Assembly (NCBI GenBank): GCA_000715635.1
Contig: KL569172.1
Location: 1-6,802, forward strand
DNA from: Streptomyces violaceus
GTDB lineage: Bacteria; Actinomycetota; Actinomycetes; Streptomycetales; Streptomycetaceae
Length of the DNA: 6,802 nucleotides
Direction of reading: 5' to 3'
Within the stretch, counting starts at the first letter, position 1, and each line of letters begins with the position of its first letter. Both the position numbers and the translations under genes were made by a program. Below are positions 1 through 6,093 of this stretch, in pieces. Below the pieces are notes generated by a model. That model ran no database searches. It saw nothing but the letters and a program-made list of their open reading frames with translations, and had not been told where the DNA came from.

Positions 1-37
1 CCCCTCCACAACCACACTCCTCCCAACACAGCTGGCC

Positions 38-217
38 ATGTCGACATTCCCGACAGACCGCCGCCGTGTTCTCCACGGCCGGGCCGTGACCCAAACAGCG
101 TCCGGGACAAGTGGGGGCCGAACACACACGGCCGAGAGCGCGCAACGGCTGGAGGACGACCCGCAGCAGCTACCCACGGAGGCGTGGCTGCACGGGCTGC
201 GCGCCCCTATGCCTTGA
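38..217 (+). CDS. Doubtful short ORF, 59 residues, no known family
   Basis: The frame opens with ATG at 38 and closes with TGA at 215-217. No ribosome site is apparent before the ATG; the upstream bases are rich in C and A. The first half uses many A-ending codons, unlike genuine genes in this window. The second half (about 137-211) has nearly all G/C third positions and reads as a plausible helical stretch containing LEDDPQQLPTEAWLHGL. This could be a small gene, the tail of a decayed one, or chance. I do not recognise it and assign no function. Confidence 0.2.
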   Translation: MSTFPTDRRRVLHGRAVTQTASGTSGGRTHTAESAQRLEDDPQQLPTEAWLHGLRAPMP

Positions 218-439
218 TCCACCCCACGATCACGCCGGCCTGGCCCACCCCACCTCATAAGAACCCACGAACCTGAGGCAGCATCACCCGCCAGCAGAAA
301 AAGCCCCACGACGGCAACGCCCAGCCGACACCTCTCGCCTCATGACAGTGCCGGCCTCGCCCTCACACCCCACTGAACAGCGCTGATGCACCACGTCCCC
401 AGTCCAGCACCCCCGGCTCTCACCACTACCGACACAACA

Positions 440-650
440 CCGAGCCGTCCGCAGCCAGGCGTCGGCGACGAAGTCGTGTCGGCTGCCGGAGACTGGGCCG
501 GATCGGGCTCGGCTGTGGTCACCGTGGTGCGCCAGGCGTCGGTGAGGAAGTCCGCGGGCGTGGCGGCGGCCTGGGCGTCGGGCTCGGGCGGCTTCTGCAG
601 CTGCACTGGGCCGGCCTGCGTCGGGAGCGCTGGGTGCTTCGGGCCGTCAG
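440..650 (-). pseudogene. Frameshifted relic with 25-residue tandem repeat
   Basis: Read on the minus strand, bases about 650 down to 481 give a proline/alanine-rich peptide with very strong G/C third-position use. It contains QLQKPPEPDAQ and then ADFLTDAW (532-555). About 75 coding bases later the same motif returns as DFVADAW (455-475), each preceded by an EPD(P)AQ...A(A)D stretch. The second copy is in a different frame: two extra bases within 476-480 break the phase. Past base 440 the coding pattern fades. A repeat conserved at protein level with a frameshift between its copies suggests a decayed gene rather than a random open frame. Upstream, the frame GVRQLVREGLAIAGLN (about 660-710) may belong to it through another frameshift. 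I do not recognise the family. No start codon or ribosome site can be assigned. Confidence 0.4.
454..552. repeat. Two-copy direct repeat, 22-base core, 77-base period
   Basis: Bases 454-475 and 531-552 both begin GCCAGGCGTCGG and end GAAGTC. They match at 20 of 22 positions. Weaker similarity continues downstream (TGGGC, then TCGGGCTCGG in both). The period of 77 is not divisible by three, but removing the two extra bases in 476-480 gives 75, which is 25 codons. This fits a protein-level tandem repeat on the minus strand. Confidence 0.7.
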
Positions 651-824
651 CGAGTTCAGGCCAGCGATCGCGAGCCCTTCTCGTACCAGCTGCCGCACAC
701 CGGGGTGTTGCGCGTACGGACCGCTGATCTCGCCGCCTGGTTGTACAGCATTCATCGGATTGCTCAGGGGCGGCAGTTGGAGTTTGATCGGGGTCTCGCC
801 GCCTGCCGCCGAGACCTCCGCTGA
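546..824 (+). pseudogene. Unidentified C-terminal gene fragment, no start
   Basis: This plus-strand frame is open from just after a stop at 543-545 to TGA at 822-824, with no ATG. The last 50 codons read like a real protein end: FSYQLPHTGVLRVRTADL, then AAWLYSIHRIAQGRQLEF, then DRGLAACRRDLR. About four fifths of their third positions are G or C. The region before about 670 is arginine/alanine-rich and looks like noise. If real, it is the tail of a truncated gene of unknown family. It partly overlaps the minus-strand relic, so at most one of the two can be coding over the shared bases. A GTG at 705 could start a 39-residue peptide but lacks a ribosome site. This is a weak call. Confidence 0.22.
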
Positions 825-908
825 GCGCCCCGGTCGACGCCCACGGCCGCCGCCGACGCCTGGTGCGGGGCACGCCGAGCCCGGGCGGCGTCCACGTCCG
901 CACGAGTC

Positions 909-915
909 AAGGGGG
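909..915 (+). promoter_or_regulatory. Ribosome binding site of the propeller gene
   Basis: AAGGGGG lies nine bases before the ATG at 925. It decides the start: the same frame stays open upstream to at least 634, but that part has no secretion signal at its head and no ribosome site. Confidence 0.75.
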
Positions 916-924
916 AACGCATCC

Positions 925-2187
925 ATGCGAAGCAGACTCGGAGTCGCAGCCGTGGCCGTCACCGCCTGCGTGTGCGCGGCGGTGCTGCTGGCGCCCACGG
1001 GGGCACAGGCGGCACCGAACGACCCGCACCGTGAGCACCACGGGAAGAAGCCGGGCGCCCGGCACACCGTCCGCCTCAGCCAAGGTGCCGACGGCGCGTC
1101 GGGCGCCCCGTCGCTCAGCGCCGACGGCCGCTACGCGGTCTTCACGTCGTCGGCCTCCAACTTGGTCCCCGGCGACACGAACGGCGCCCCGGACGTCTTC
1201 CTGCGGGACCTGAGGACCGGCCGCACCCAGCGTGTCAGCACAGACGCCGCCGGAGGCCAGTCCGGGCTCGGCGGCACCGAGGGAGCCATCAGCGCGAACG
1301 GACGGTACGTGGTCTTCGTGTCGGCGTCGACCGACCTGGTTCCGGGCGAAGTCCACGACAAGCAGTCGGTCTACTGGCGCGACCTGCGGACCGGGGAAGT
1401 GAAGTACGTCGGCAACGACCTCGGCAATTACCTGACGTGGGCGCTGCACGCGTCCGTCAGCGCCGACGGCCGGTATGTCGCGTTCGCCGTGAGCGAGACG
1501 GTCCCCCGACCGGGCGCGTTGATCGCCGTACGCGACATGCGCACCGGGGAGCTGACGAAGCACCCGTTCGCCCTGCACCGGGCCACCAGGCCGCTGCTCA
1601 GCGACGACGGCAGCGTCATGGTGTACACGAACAGCAGCTACTGGCCCTACGACAATCCGGCCTCCGACGTAAAGGTGGCTGACCCGCTCACCGGGACCCA
1701 CCGGTCGCTGCACACCAGGCCCGACGGCGCCCGTGGCAACGGCAGAGTGTCCCAGGCCGGCATCAGCGGCAACGGCCGCTACGCCTCCTTCACCTCGACG
1801 TCCACCGACCTCGGCCCCGAGGACACCAACGGCGACGGTTCCAACGTCTTCGTCCGCGACCTGCGCACCGACGCCCTGCGCATCGCCGAGGCGCCCGACC
1901 CCGCCCTGTCCACCGCCGACGGGGCGCTGAGCCGCGACGGCCGGTACCTGCTCTTCCGGGCGTTCGCGGGCACGTCGGACCCGGGCACCTGGTACCTGCG
2001 CGACCTGCGTCACGGCCGCACCAGGGTGGCGATCACGGACGCCGCCGGCACCCCGGTCCAGGCCGACACCGGGGACCGGCCGCTCGACGCCCGGGCCCGG
2101 ACGGTGGCCTTCTCCTCCACGGCCGACAACCTCGCCCCGGGCCCGCGCAGCCCGAAAGCGGACGCCTACGTGCGACGGCTGCGCTGA
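925..2187 (+). CDS. Exported TolB/PD40-like beta-propeller protein
   Basis: This 420-residue protein is predicted to act outside the cytoplasmic membrane. Residues 1-30 form a signal peptide: arginines at 2 and 4, a hydrophobic core, and an AQA-A cleavage site near residue 29. A VTAC sequence at 12-15 resembles a lipobox, but the residues after it remain hydrophobic, so ordinary Sec export is more likely. The rest is seven repeats of about 36-45 residues (about 62-105, 120-163, 176-214, 223-263, 278-322, 333-370, 385-420). Each carries variants of S-x-D/N-GRY-x-x-F and most end in RDLRTG. Seven units suggest a seven-bladed propeller, close to TolB/PD40 repeats. DTNG loops at 84-87 and 300-303 resemble calcium-binding loops. 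Such proteins usually bind rather than catalyse; no catalytic motif is visible, and the ligand is unknown. It appears monocistronic. Confidence 0.85.
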   Translation: MRSRLGVAAVAVTACVCAAVLLAPTGAQAAPNDPHREHHGKKPGARHTVRLSQGADGASGAPSLSADGRYAVFTSSASNLVPGDTNGAPDVFLRDLRTGRTQRVSTDAAGGQSGLGGTEGAISANGRYVVFVSASTDLVPGEVHDKQSVYWRDLRTGEVKYVGNDLGNYLTWALHASVSADGRYVAFAVSETVPRPGALIAVRDMRTGELTKHPFALHRATRPLLSDDGSVMVYTNSSYWPYDNPASDVKVADPLTGTHRSLHTRPDGARGNGRVSQAGISGNGRYASFTSTSTDLGPEDTNGDGSNVFVRDLRTDALRIAEAPDPALSTADGALSRDGRYLLFRAFAGTSDPGTWYLRDLRHGRTRVAITDAAGTPVQADTGDRPLDARARTVAFSSTADNLAPGPRSPKADAYVRRLR

Positions 2188-2197
2188 CCGCCGCCCC

Positions 2198-2476
2198 ACC
2201 GCCGAGCTCCGGCGCCGTGCGCTCGACGGCCTCGCGGCAGAACGCTGGGTCGGTGAGGTCGCCGGGCAGCAGCAGACAGCGCCGGCCCTGCTCCTCCGCC
2301 TCACTTCTCACCCGTTCCGCCTCGACCTGCTCCTCGGGCAGATACACGATGGCGACGTCGGCGCCCTCGCGCGCGTACAGCAGCGCTACCGCCCGGCCGA
2401 TTCCGGAGTCGCCGCCGGTGATCAGCGCGGCCTTTCCCTCCAGCTTCCCGCTGGCCCGGTAGCGGCTCGGCTTCAG
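2198..2476 (-). pseudogene. Short-chain dehydrogenase fragment, both ends missing
   Basis: Read on the minus strand, 93 codons match the N-terminal half of a Rossmann-fold short-chain dehydrogenase (SDR). They include SGKLEGKAALITGGDSGIG, with the cofactor-binding TGxxxGIG glycines, then REGADVAIVYLPEEQ, then LLPGDLTD, whose aspartate normally contacts the adenine of NAD(P). The match ends at ERTAPELGG, where the family continues with the LDVLVNNA strand. Here the frame runs into unrelated sequence on the reverse of the propeller gene's end. The catalytic Ser-Tyr-Lys half (about 150 residues) is absent. No ATG or GTG lies at a suitable N-terminal position, and the approximately 40-residue leader usual in this subfamily is missing too. 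It cannot make a working enzyme. The surviving part has no internal stop and keeps good codon use, so the loss may be fairly recent. Confidence 0.8.
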
Positions 2477-2530
2477 CCCGCAGGTCCCCGCACGCAGGGT
2501 CGCCGAGTGCGACGAGGTGTCGCCGTAGAC

Positions 2531-2558
2531 GGGGCCCGACTCCTCGGAGTCGGGCCCC
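2531..2558 (-). terminator. Hairpin terminator of the ABC operon
   Basis: GGGGCCCGACTCC pairs with GGAGTCGGGCCCC across a two-base centre, giving a perfect 13-base inverted repeat. It begins 22 bases beyond the permease stop codon. There is no T-run on the minus-strand side, as is common in Streptomyces terminators. Being symmetric, it may also stop transcripts arriving from the propeller gene on the plus strand. Confidence 0.85.
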
Positions 2559-2580
2559 TGACTCCTCCCCTGCCGGGACG

Positions 2581-3615
2581 TCACAGCAGGCGCTTGCGGC
2601 CCCAGAAGATGATGAAGGTGACGACGGCGGCGGCGACGGCGAGCATGATGCCCGCTCCGAGCCACTGCATCGTGTGCATCTGGGAGATGGGGAGGTAGTC
2701 GATGGACCAGCCGATGACGTGCTTGGACTCCAGGCAGGCGGTGTGCGCCCGGTCGTTGTCGATCTTGTCGAGGCAGGCGGTCCAGTCCAGACGGGCTCCG
2801 GAGCTGGTGAGGAAGTAGGTGCCCTCTCCCTGCTGCACCGCCCCGACGGGCAGCTTCGGCCGTGCGGCGCCGGGTCCGACTCCCTTGTCCGTGCTGACCG
2901 ACAGGAGGTTGCCCAGGTCCAGCCGGAACCGGTCCCAGACGACCCCGATCGCCACGACGATGCCGAGCGTGACCACCATCGACACCAGCGTGCGGCGCAG
3001 GAGCATGCCGACCGCTACGCCCACGACGAACGTCAGCAGGGCGTAGGCCACCGGCATCACCCAGGTGACGTCGAAGAACGCGCCGCTGGTCCACTCCAGT
3101 GTGTCGGACCGCCCCTTGACCGGGCTCCACCACCAGTTGAAGACGGCGGCGAGTACCGCAGTGGACAGTGCGATCAGTGCGGCGGGCATGGCGAGCTTCG
3201 TGGTGAGCCAGCGCAACCGGCTGACGGACTGCGAGGTCACCAGCTTGGCGGTGCCGGATTCCAGGTCGCCCGCGATGAGCGGGGCACCGAGCAGGACACC
3301 CGTGAGGAGAGGGACGTAGCCCAGGTATCCGCCGAAGCTGAAAAGGCGGGCCGTGTACTTCTCGAAATCGGGCGGCAGGCCGCCGGACTTCTGCGGGTGC
3401 GCGTCCAGGTAGTCCACCACCTGCCCGCGCAGAAAGACCATCACGACCACGCACAGGAGGGTGAGGGCGATTAGGGTCCAGAACGCGGCGCGGTGCTGGC
3501 GCCAGACGAGCCAGGTCGTACCGCCGAGCCTCGGGCCGGCCTGCCGGGAGCCCGGTGCGTTCTGCGGGCGCCCGGCGGGCGCCGTGTGGGCCAGGTCGTC
3601 AGTGAGCGTGGTCAT
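2581..3615 (-). CDS. ABC-2 type transporter permease
   Basis: This 344-residue integral membrane protein should form the channel of an exporter with the ATPase encoded just upstream. About six hydrophobic helices are visible (near residues 44-63, 97-115, 139-158, 182-205, 208-226 and 317-337). The stretch GDLESGTAKLVTSQSVSR at 116-133 matches the segment seen in ABC-2 permeases, where E/D-x-x-x-GT precedes a switch region. Residues 227-316 form a large hydrophilic loop, probably outside, with cysteines at 281 and 294 that could pair. The first 43 residues are cytoplasmic. The ATG overlaps the ATPase stop as ATGA, and no strong ribosome site precedes it, so translation is probably coupled. The family includes drug and antimicrobial-peptide exporters; the substrate here is not identifiable. 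Confidence 0.88.
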   Translation of the reverse strand: MTTLTDDLAHTAPAGRPQNAPGSRQAGPRLGGTTWLVWRQHRAAFWTLIALTLLCVVVMVFLRGQVVDYLDAHPQKSGGLPPDFEKYTARLFSFGGYLGYVPLLTGVLLGAPLIAGDLESGTAKLVTSQSVSRLRWLTTKLAMPAALIALSTAVLAAVFNWWWSPVKGRSDTLEWTSGAFFDVTWVMPVAYALLTFVVGVAVGMLLRRTLVSMVVTLGIVVAIGVVWDRFRLDLGNLLSVSTDKGVGPGAARPKLPVGAVQQGEGTYFLTSSGARLDWTACLDKIDNDRAHTACLESKHVIGWSIDYLPISQMHTMQWLGAGIMLAVAAAVVTFIIFWGRKRLL

Positions 3616-4598
3616 ACGGTCACAGCCTTCTGCCGGTCGCGGGTGATGATGTCGTGGATGTCGCCGACGCGGGCGCTGGGGGCGATCAGCGAGGGCGCGT
3701 CGGGTGCACGCAGATAGGCGAGCAGCAGCTCTTCCAGGGTGGGAGGCGTGACCGGCCCGCCGGACGTGATCGGAGCACCCAGCCGCACCAGGACACCCTG
3801 CCGGCCCTCGCCGCGGTGAGGCTCGATGACGGTGTGGGGTGCGACGGCGGGCAACGAGCCGCCCCCGGGGATGTCGAGCAGGGCGTGTGCGGCGCGTAGT
3901 TCGTTCACCTCGCCCGCGAGACGGAGACCTCCGTTCGCGACGACGAGGAGGTAGTCGCAGATGTACTCCAGCTCGGCGAGCATGTGCGAGGACACCAGGA
4001 CCGTGGTGCCGTGCTCGGCGGCCTCCGCCGTCAGCGTGGCCATGAGTTCGCGGCGCACCAGCGGGTCCAGATCGGACATCGGCTCGTCGAGGATGAGCAG
4101 GTCGGGGCGCTTCCCGAAAGCCAGGGCGAAGGCGACGCGGGTGCGCTGCCCGCCGGACAGCGTGCCGATCCTCGCTCTCAGCGGCACCCGGCCCGCGTGG
4201 ACGATGCCCTCGGCGACCTCCTGGTCCCACTGGGGGTTGAGCTCACGGCCCAGGCGCAGGGTCTCGGCCACGGTGAAGCGCCGGAACAGCGGCTTCTCCT
4301 GGGTGAGGAACGCGGTGCGCAGGACCGACTCCGTCGCCCCCGGTGCCGCGCCGAACACCCGCAGGCTGCCGGTCGTCGGCCGGATCATGTTGGTGGCCAG
4401 TCCCATCAGGGTGCTCTTGCCGGCGCCGTTGGGGCCGACGAGGCCGCAGACCCGCCCGGCCGGCAGCCGGAAGGAAACGTCCCGCAATGCCCAGCCGCGC
4501 CGGTACTGCTTGCCGAGCTCATGGGCCTCGATCGCCGATTCGCCGACGGGGGGTGCGAAACCCGTTCCGTTTCCGCGATGCGTCCCTGGGTGGTCCAT
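3612..4598 (-). CDS. ABC transporter ATP-binding protein
   Basis: This 328-residue ATPase is the energy-supplying subunit of the exporter. All nucleotide-binding motifs are intact: Walker A GPNGAGKS (55-62), Q-loop glutamine at 100, signature LSGGQ (147-151), Walker B LLILDE (167-172), D-loop SDLD (175-178) and switch histidine 205 in SSHML. After about residue 230 comes a C-terminal extension of roughly 100 residues with no known motif, as in many drug-exporter ATPases. The organisation resembles the YtrB/NatA/CcmA group. The start is the ATG at 4598 because AGGAG sits six bases before it; the frame continues upstream to about 4775 without a better site. The gene is first in a two-gene operon and is divergent from the sensor kinase. 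That arrangement points to control by the neighbouring response regulator, but this is inferred. Confidence 0.92.
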   Translation of the reverse strand: MDHPGTHRGNGTGFAPPVGESAIEAHELGKQYRRGWALRDVSFRLPAGRVCGLVGPNGAGKSTLMGLATNMIRPTTGSLRVFGAAPGATESVLRTAFLTQEKPLFRRFTVAETLRLGRELNPQWDQEVAEGIVHAGRVPLRARIGTLSGGQRTRVAFALAFGKRPDLLILDEPMSDLDPLVRRELMATLTAEAAEHGTTVLVSSHMLAELEYICDYLLVVANGGLRLAGEVNELRAAHALLDIPGGGSLPAVAPHTVIEPHRGEGRQGVLVRLGAPITSGGPVTPPTLEELLLAYLRAPDAPSLIAPSARVGDIHDIITRDRQKAVTV

Positions 4599-4604
4599 GT
4601 GTGG

Positions 4605-4609
4605 CTCCT
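4605..4609 (-). promoter_or_regulatory. Ribosome binding site of the ABC ATPase
   Basis: AGGAG on the minus strand, six bases before the ATG at 4598, fixes the start of the ATPase and rules out the longer open frame upstream. Confidence 0.8.
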
Positions 4610-4720
4610 GTGCGTGTGTGGGGGGGGAGAGAGGGCCGGCTGGGTACGGTCGACCACTGCCGGGAAGCCGCCGACGCGGGCTCCAAATCTTCCGGGGCTC
4701 CCCACTAAGCTGATGCCGGC

Positions 4721-4750
4721 CGTGATCATGACGTGGTCCTTGCGTGATGA
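4721..4750. promoter_or_regulatory. Candidate response-regulator operator
   Basis: CGTGAT at 4721-4726 and ATGACG at 4728-4733 form an inverted pair with one mismatch around a single base. CGTGAT recurs at 4743-4748, 22 bases from the first copy, about two helical turns. TCATGACG (4726-4733) and CGTGATGA (4743-4750) also form an inverted repeat with one mismatch and a nine-base spacer. LuxR/NarL-type dimers often bind such inverted or repeated half-sites in the promoter they control. The position between the divergent operons fits this, but binding is not shown. Confidence 0.35.
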
Positions 4751-4875
4751 ATGGCGAACGCCGCCCGGTGACCACGACTCTCCTCCGCGGCGTCTCGCGG
4801 CGGATCGGGCGAAAGACAGATCATGCGAGGCCGGCTCCGACTTTCGGCCGGTCCGCCGGAAGGACGGTGAGAGAG

Positions 4876-6093
4876 ATGATGCAGGCGGCGGACGAAGCGC
4901 CCACACCCACGGCCACAAGGGAGACGGGACCTTCACAGTTACTGCCCGTCACGGCGTGGATATTGCTCGGCGGAGCCCTGGTCGGCCTTGTCGTGCTCGA
5001 CTGGGCAGGCGGCCTCTACTGGATCCCCTACCACGGCCCCGCCAAGCTGATCGGCGCCCTGGTGATCGTCGCTCTCGCCGTGGTCTCACCCCGGCTCGAC
5101 AGCCGGGCGCTGCCGGTTGCCGCCTGCGTGTGCGCGGTCGGGTCGCTGTGCCTCTCGGTCTGGATACACCTGGAAATGGTGGGCGCCTCACAGCCGTTGG
5201 GATTCGCCGAGCCGGCGGCGCTCGTGTGGCTCCTGCTGCTTGTCGCCCGACGGGGGAAGCCCTCGTGGGTGGCGCTCACCGTCCCTCTGCTGGGCATGGC
5301 GATCGTGCTGCGGCCGGTGTCGGTCTCGGCGCGGCAGTCCACCACCATCATGGCGCTGCTCTTCGCCCTGGCAGCGGTCACGGCGCTGGGCATCGGCCTC
5401 GGCATGCGCCTGCTCCTGGTGGACCGGCGGCGGCAGGCGGCGGCCCTCCGCCTGGAGCAGCGGACAGAGTTCGCCAGGGACCTGCACGACTTCGTCGCCC
5501 ACCACGTGACCGGCATCGTCGTGCAGGCGCAGGGGGCCCAGGCGATCGCCGGCCGGCGGCCCGAACTCGTACCGCCCGCGCTGCAGCGGATCGAACAGGC
5601 GGGTTCGGAGGCACTGACCTCGATGCGGCACATGGTGGGGATGCTGCGTGACGCCGACGGCGACGTGACACTGACGCCGCTGGCGGGCATCGGTGAAGTG
5701 CGTACGCTCGTCGAGGAGTTCTCGGCGGTCGGCGGCGCCCATGCTCGGCTCGAACTGGAGGGGAACCTCGACGACCTCCCGGTCGAGGTGTCCACCACCG
5801 CGCACCGGGTGGTGATGGAGGCCCTCACCAACGTACGCAAACACGCCCACGGGTGCACCGAGGTGTGGGTACGTGTGGACCGCTCGGGAGACCGGCTCAC
5901 CGTACGGGTCAGCGACGACGGACGGCCGCGTCACCTCTCCCAGAGCGGCTTCGGGCTGAAGGGCCTGGCCGAGCGGGTGGGCCTGATCGGCGGAGACGTC
6001 GAGGCGGGCCCGGTGACGGCCGGCGGCTGGGCCGTCGAGGCGACGCTCCCCGTGCCCCCGGCCGCCTCCCCGGCGAAGGCGGCGGCGTCATGA
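4876..6093 (+). CDS. Membrane sensor histidine kinase, NarL-type (HisKA_3)
   Basis: This 405-residue kinase should autophosphorylate in response to an unknown membrane cue and pass the phosphate to the regulator encoded next. About five to six hydrophobic helices span residues 23-180, with only short loops. There is no large external domain, so the signal is probably sensed within the membrane or through a partner. The dimerisation/phosphoacceptor part contains ARDLHDFVAHH (200-210), with histidine 204 the likely phosphorylation site. The ATPase part has the N-box EALTNVRKHA (315-324), VSDDGRP (345-351) and GFGLKGLAERV (358-368). The start is uncertain. ATG at 4876 is chosen because GGAAGGA and GAGAG lie ahead of it; ATG 4879 or GTG 4744 or 4867 are possible. 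The stop overlaps the next gene as ATGA. All catalytic parts look intact. Confidence 0.9.
   Translation: MMQAADEAPTPTATRETGPSQLLPVTAWILLGGALVGLVVLDWAGGLYWIPYHGPAKLIGALVIVALAVVSPRLDSRALPVAACVCAVGSLCLSVWIHLEMVGASQPLGFAEPAALVWLLLLVARRGKPSWVALTVPLLGMAIVLRPVSVSARQSTTIMALLFALAAVTALGIGLGMRLLLVDRRRQAAALRLEQRTEFARDLHDFVAHHVTGIVVQAQGAQAIAGRRPELVPPALQRIEQAGSEALTSMRHMVGMLRDADGDVTLTPLAGIGEVRTLVEEFSAVGGAHARLELEGNLDDLPVEVSTTAHRVVMEALTNVRKHAHGCTEVWVRVDRSGDRLTVRVSDDGRPRHLSQSGFGLKGLAERVGLIGGDVEAGPVTAGGWAVEATLPVPPAASPAKAAAS

Larger units (their letters stand above)
1..924. other. Region without an intact gene; decayed coding material
   Basis: No reading frame here combines a start codon, a ribosome site, steady G/C third-position bias and a recognisable domain. 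Bases 1-217 hold one doubtful short ORF. Bases 218-440 are unusually rich in C and A on the plus strand and show no coding pattern on either strand. Bases 440-824 contain fragments that look like former genes, listed separately. Bases 825-908 form the GC-rich leader of the propeller gene, and no clear promoter was identified in it. A small inverted repeat occurs at 74-88 (CACGGCC, one base, GGCCGTG). Overall this resembles an eroded accessory stretch rather than a regulatory region, but that is inference from composition alone. Confidence 0.6.
4599..4875. other. Divergent intergenic region between ABC and sensor operons
   Basis: These 277 bases must carry the promoters of both operons. Near the ATPase there is a low-complexity leader: on the minus strand a CT/C8/AC pyrimidine-rich run (about 4611-4635) just ahead of the ribosome site. 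Near 4721-4750 lie three CGTGAT-like half-sites. I could not place a convincing -35/-10 pair for either direction, which is not unusual for Streptomyces promoters. A GTG at 4744 could in principle start a 44-residue longer kinase. Confidence 0.6.

Noticed and set aside
1..90. A chromosome end (telomere) or origin at the left edge
   Set aside because: The small inverted repeats at 64-88 are isolated. The dense palindrome series of Streptomyces telomeres and DnaA-box clusters are both absent.
454..552. A CRISPR array or mobile-element terminal repeat
   Set aside because: There are only two imperfect copies, the spacing reduces to whole codons after one indel, and no transposase or target duplication is seen.
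634..924. An upstream extension of the propeller gene frame adding 97 residues
   Set aside because: It would bury the signal peptide inside the protein, has poor codon use, and lacks a ribosome site, whereas AAGGGGG precedes the ATG at 925.
907..2304. A 465-codon open frame antisense to the propeller gene
   Set aside because: Its composition is typical of an antisense shadow in GC-rich DNA, and the plus strand has a signal peptide and clear repeats.
2033..3454. A 473-codon minus-strand frame containing the dehydrogenase match
   Set aside because: Only the part at about 2198-2476 resembles a protein family. The rest is out of frame with the permease, crosses its terminator, and runs antisense to the propeller gene.
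4744..4875. A longer N-terminus for the histidine kinase from GTG 4744
   Set aside because: The 44 added residues are arginine-rich without a known motif, would cover the candidate operator, and lack a ribosome site. Not fully excluded.
3984..5651. A 555-codon open frame on the plus strand across the ABC ATPase and the kinase
   Set aside because: It is arginine/glycine/proline-rich, runs antisense to one well-supported gene and out of frame with another, and spans the divergent promoter region.
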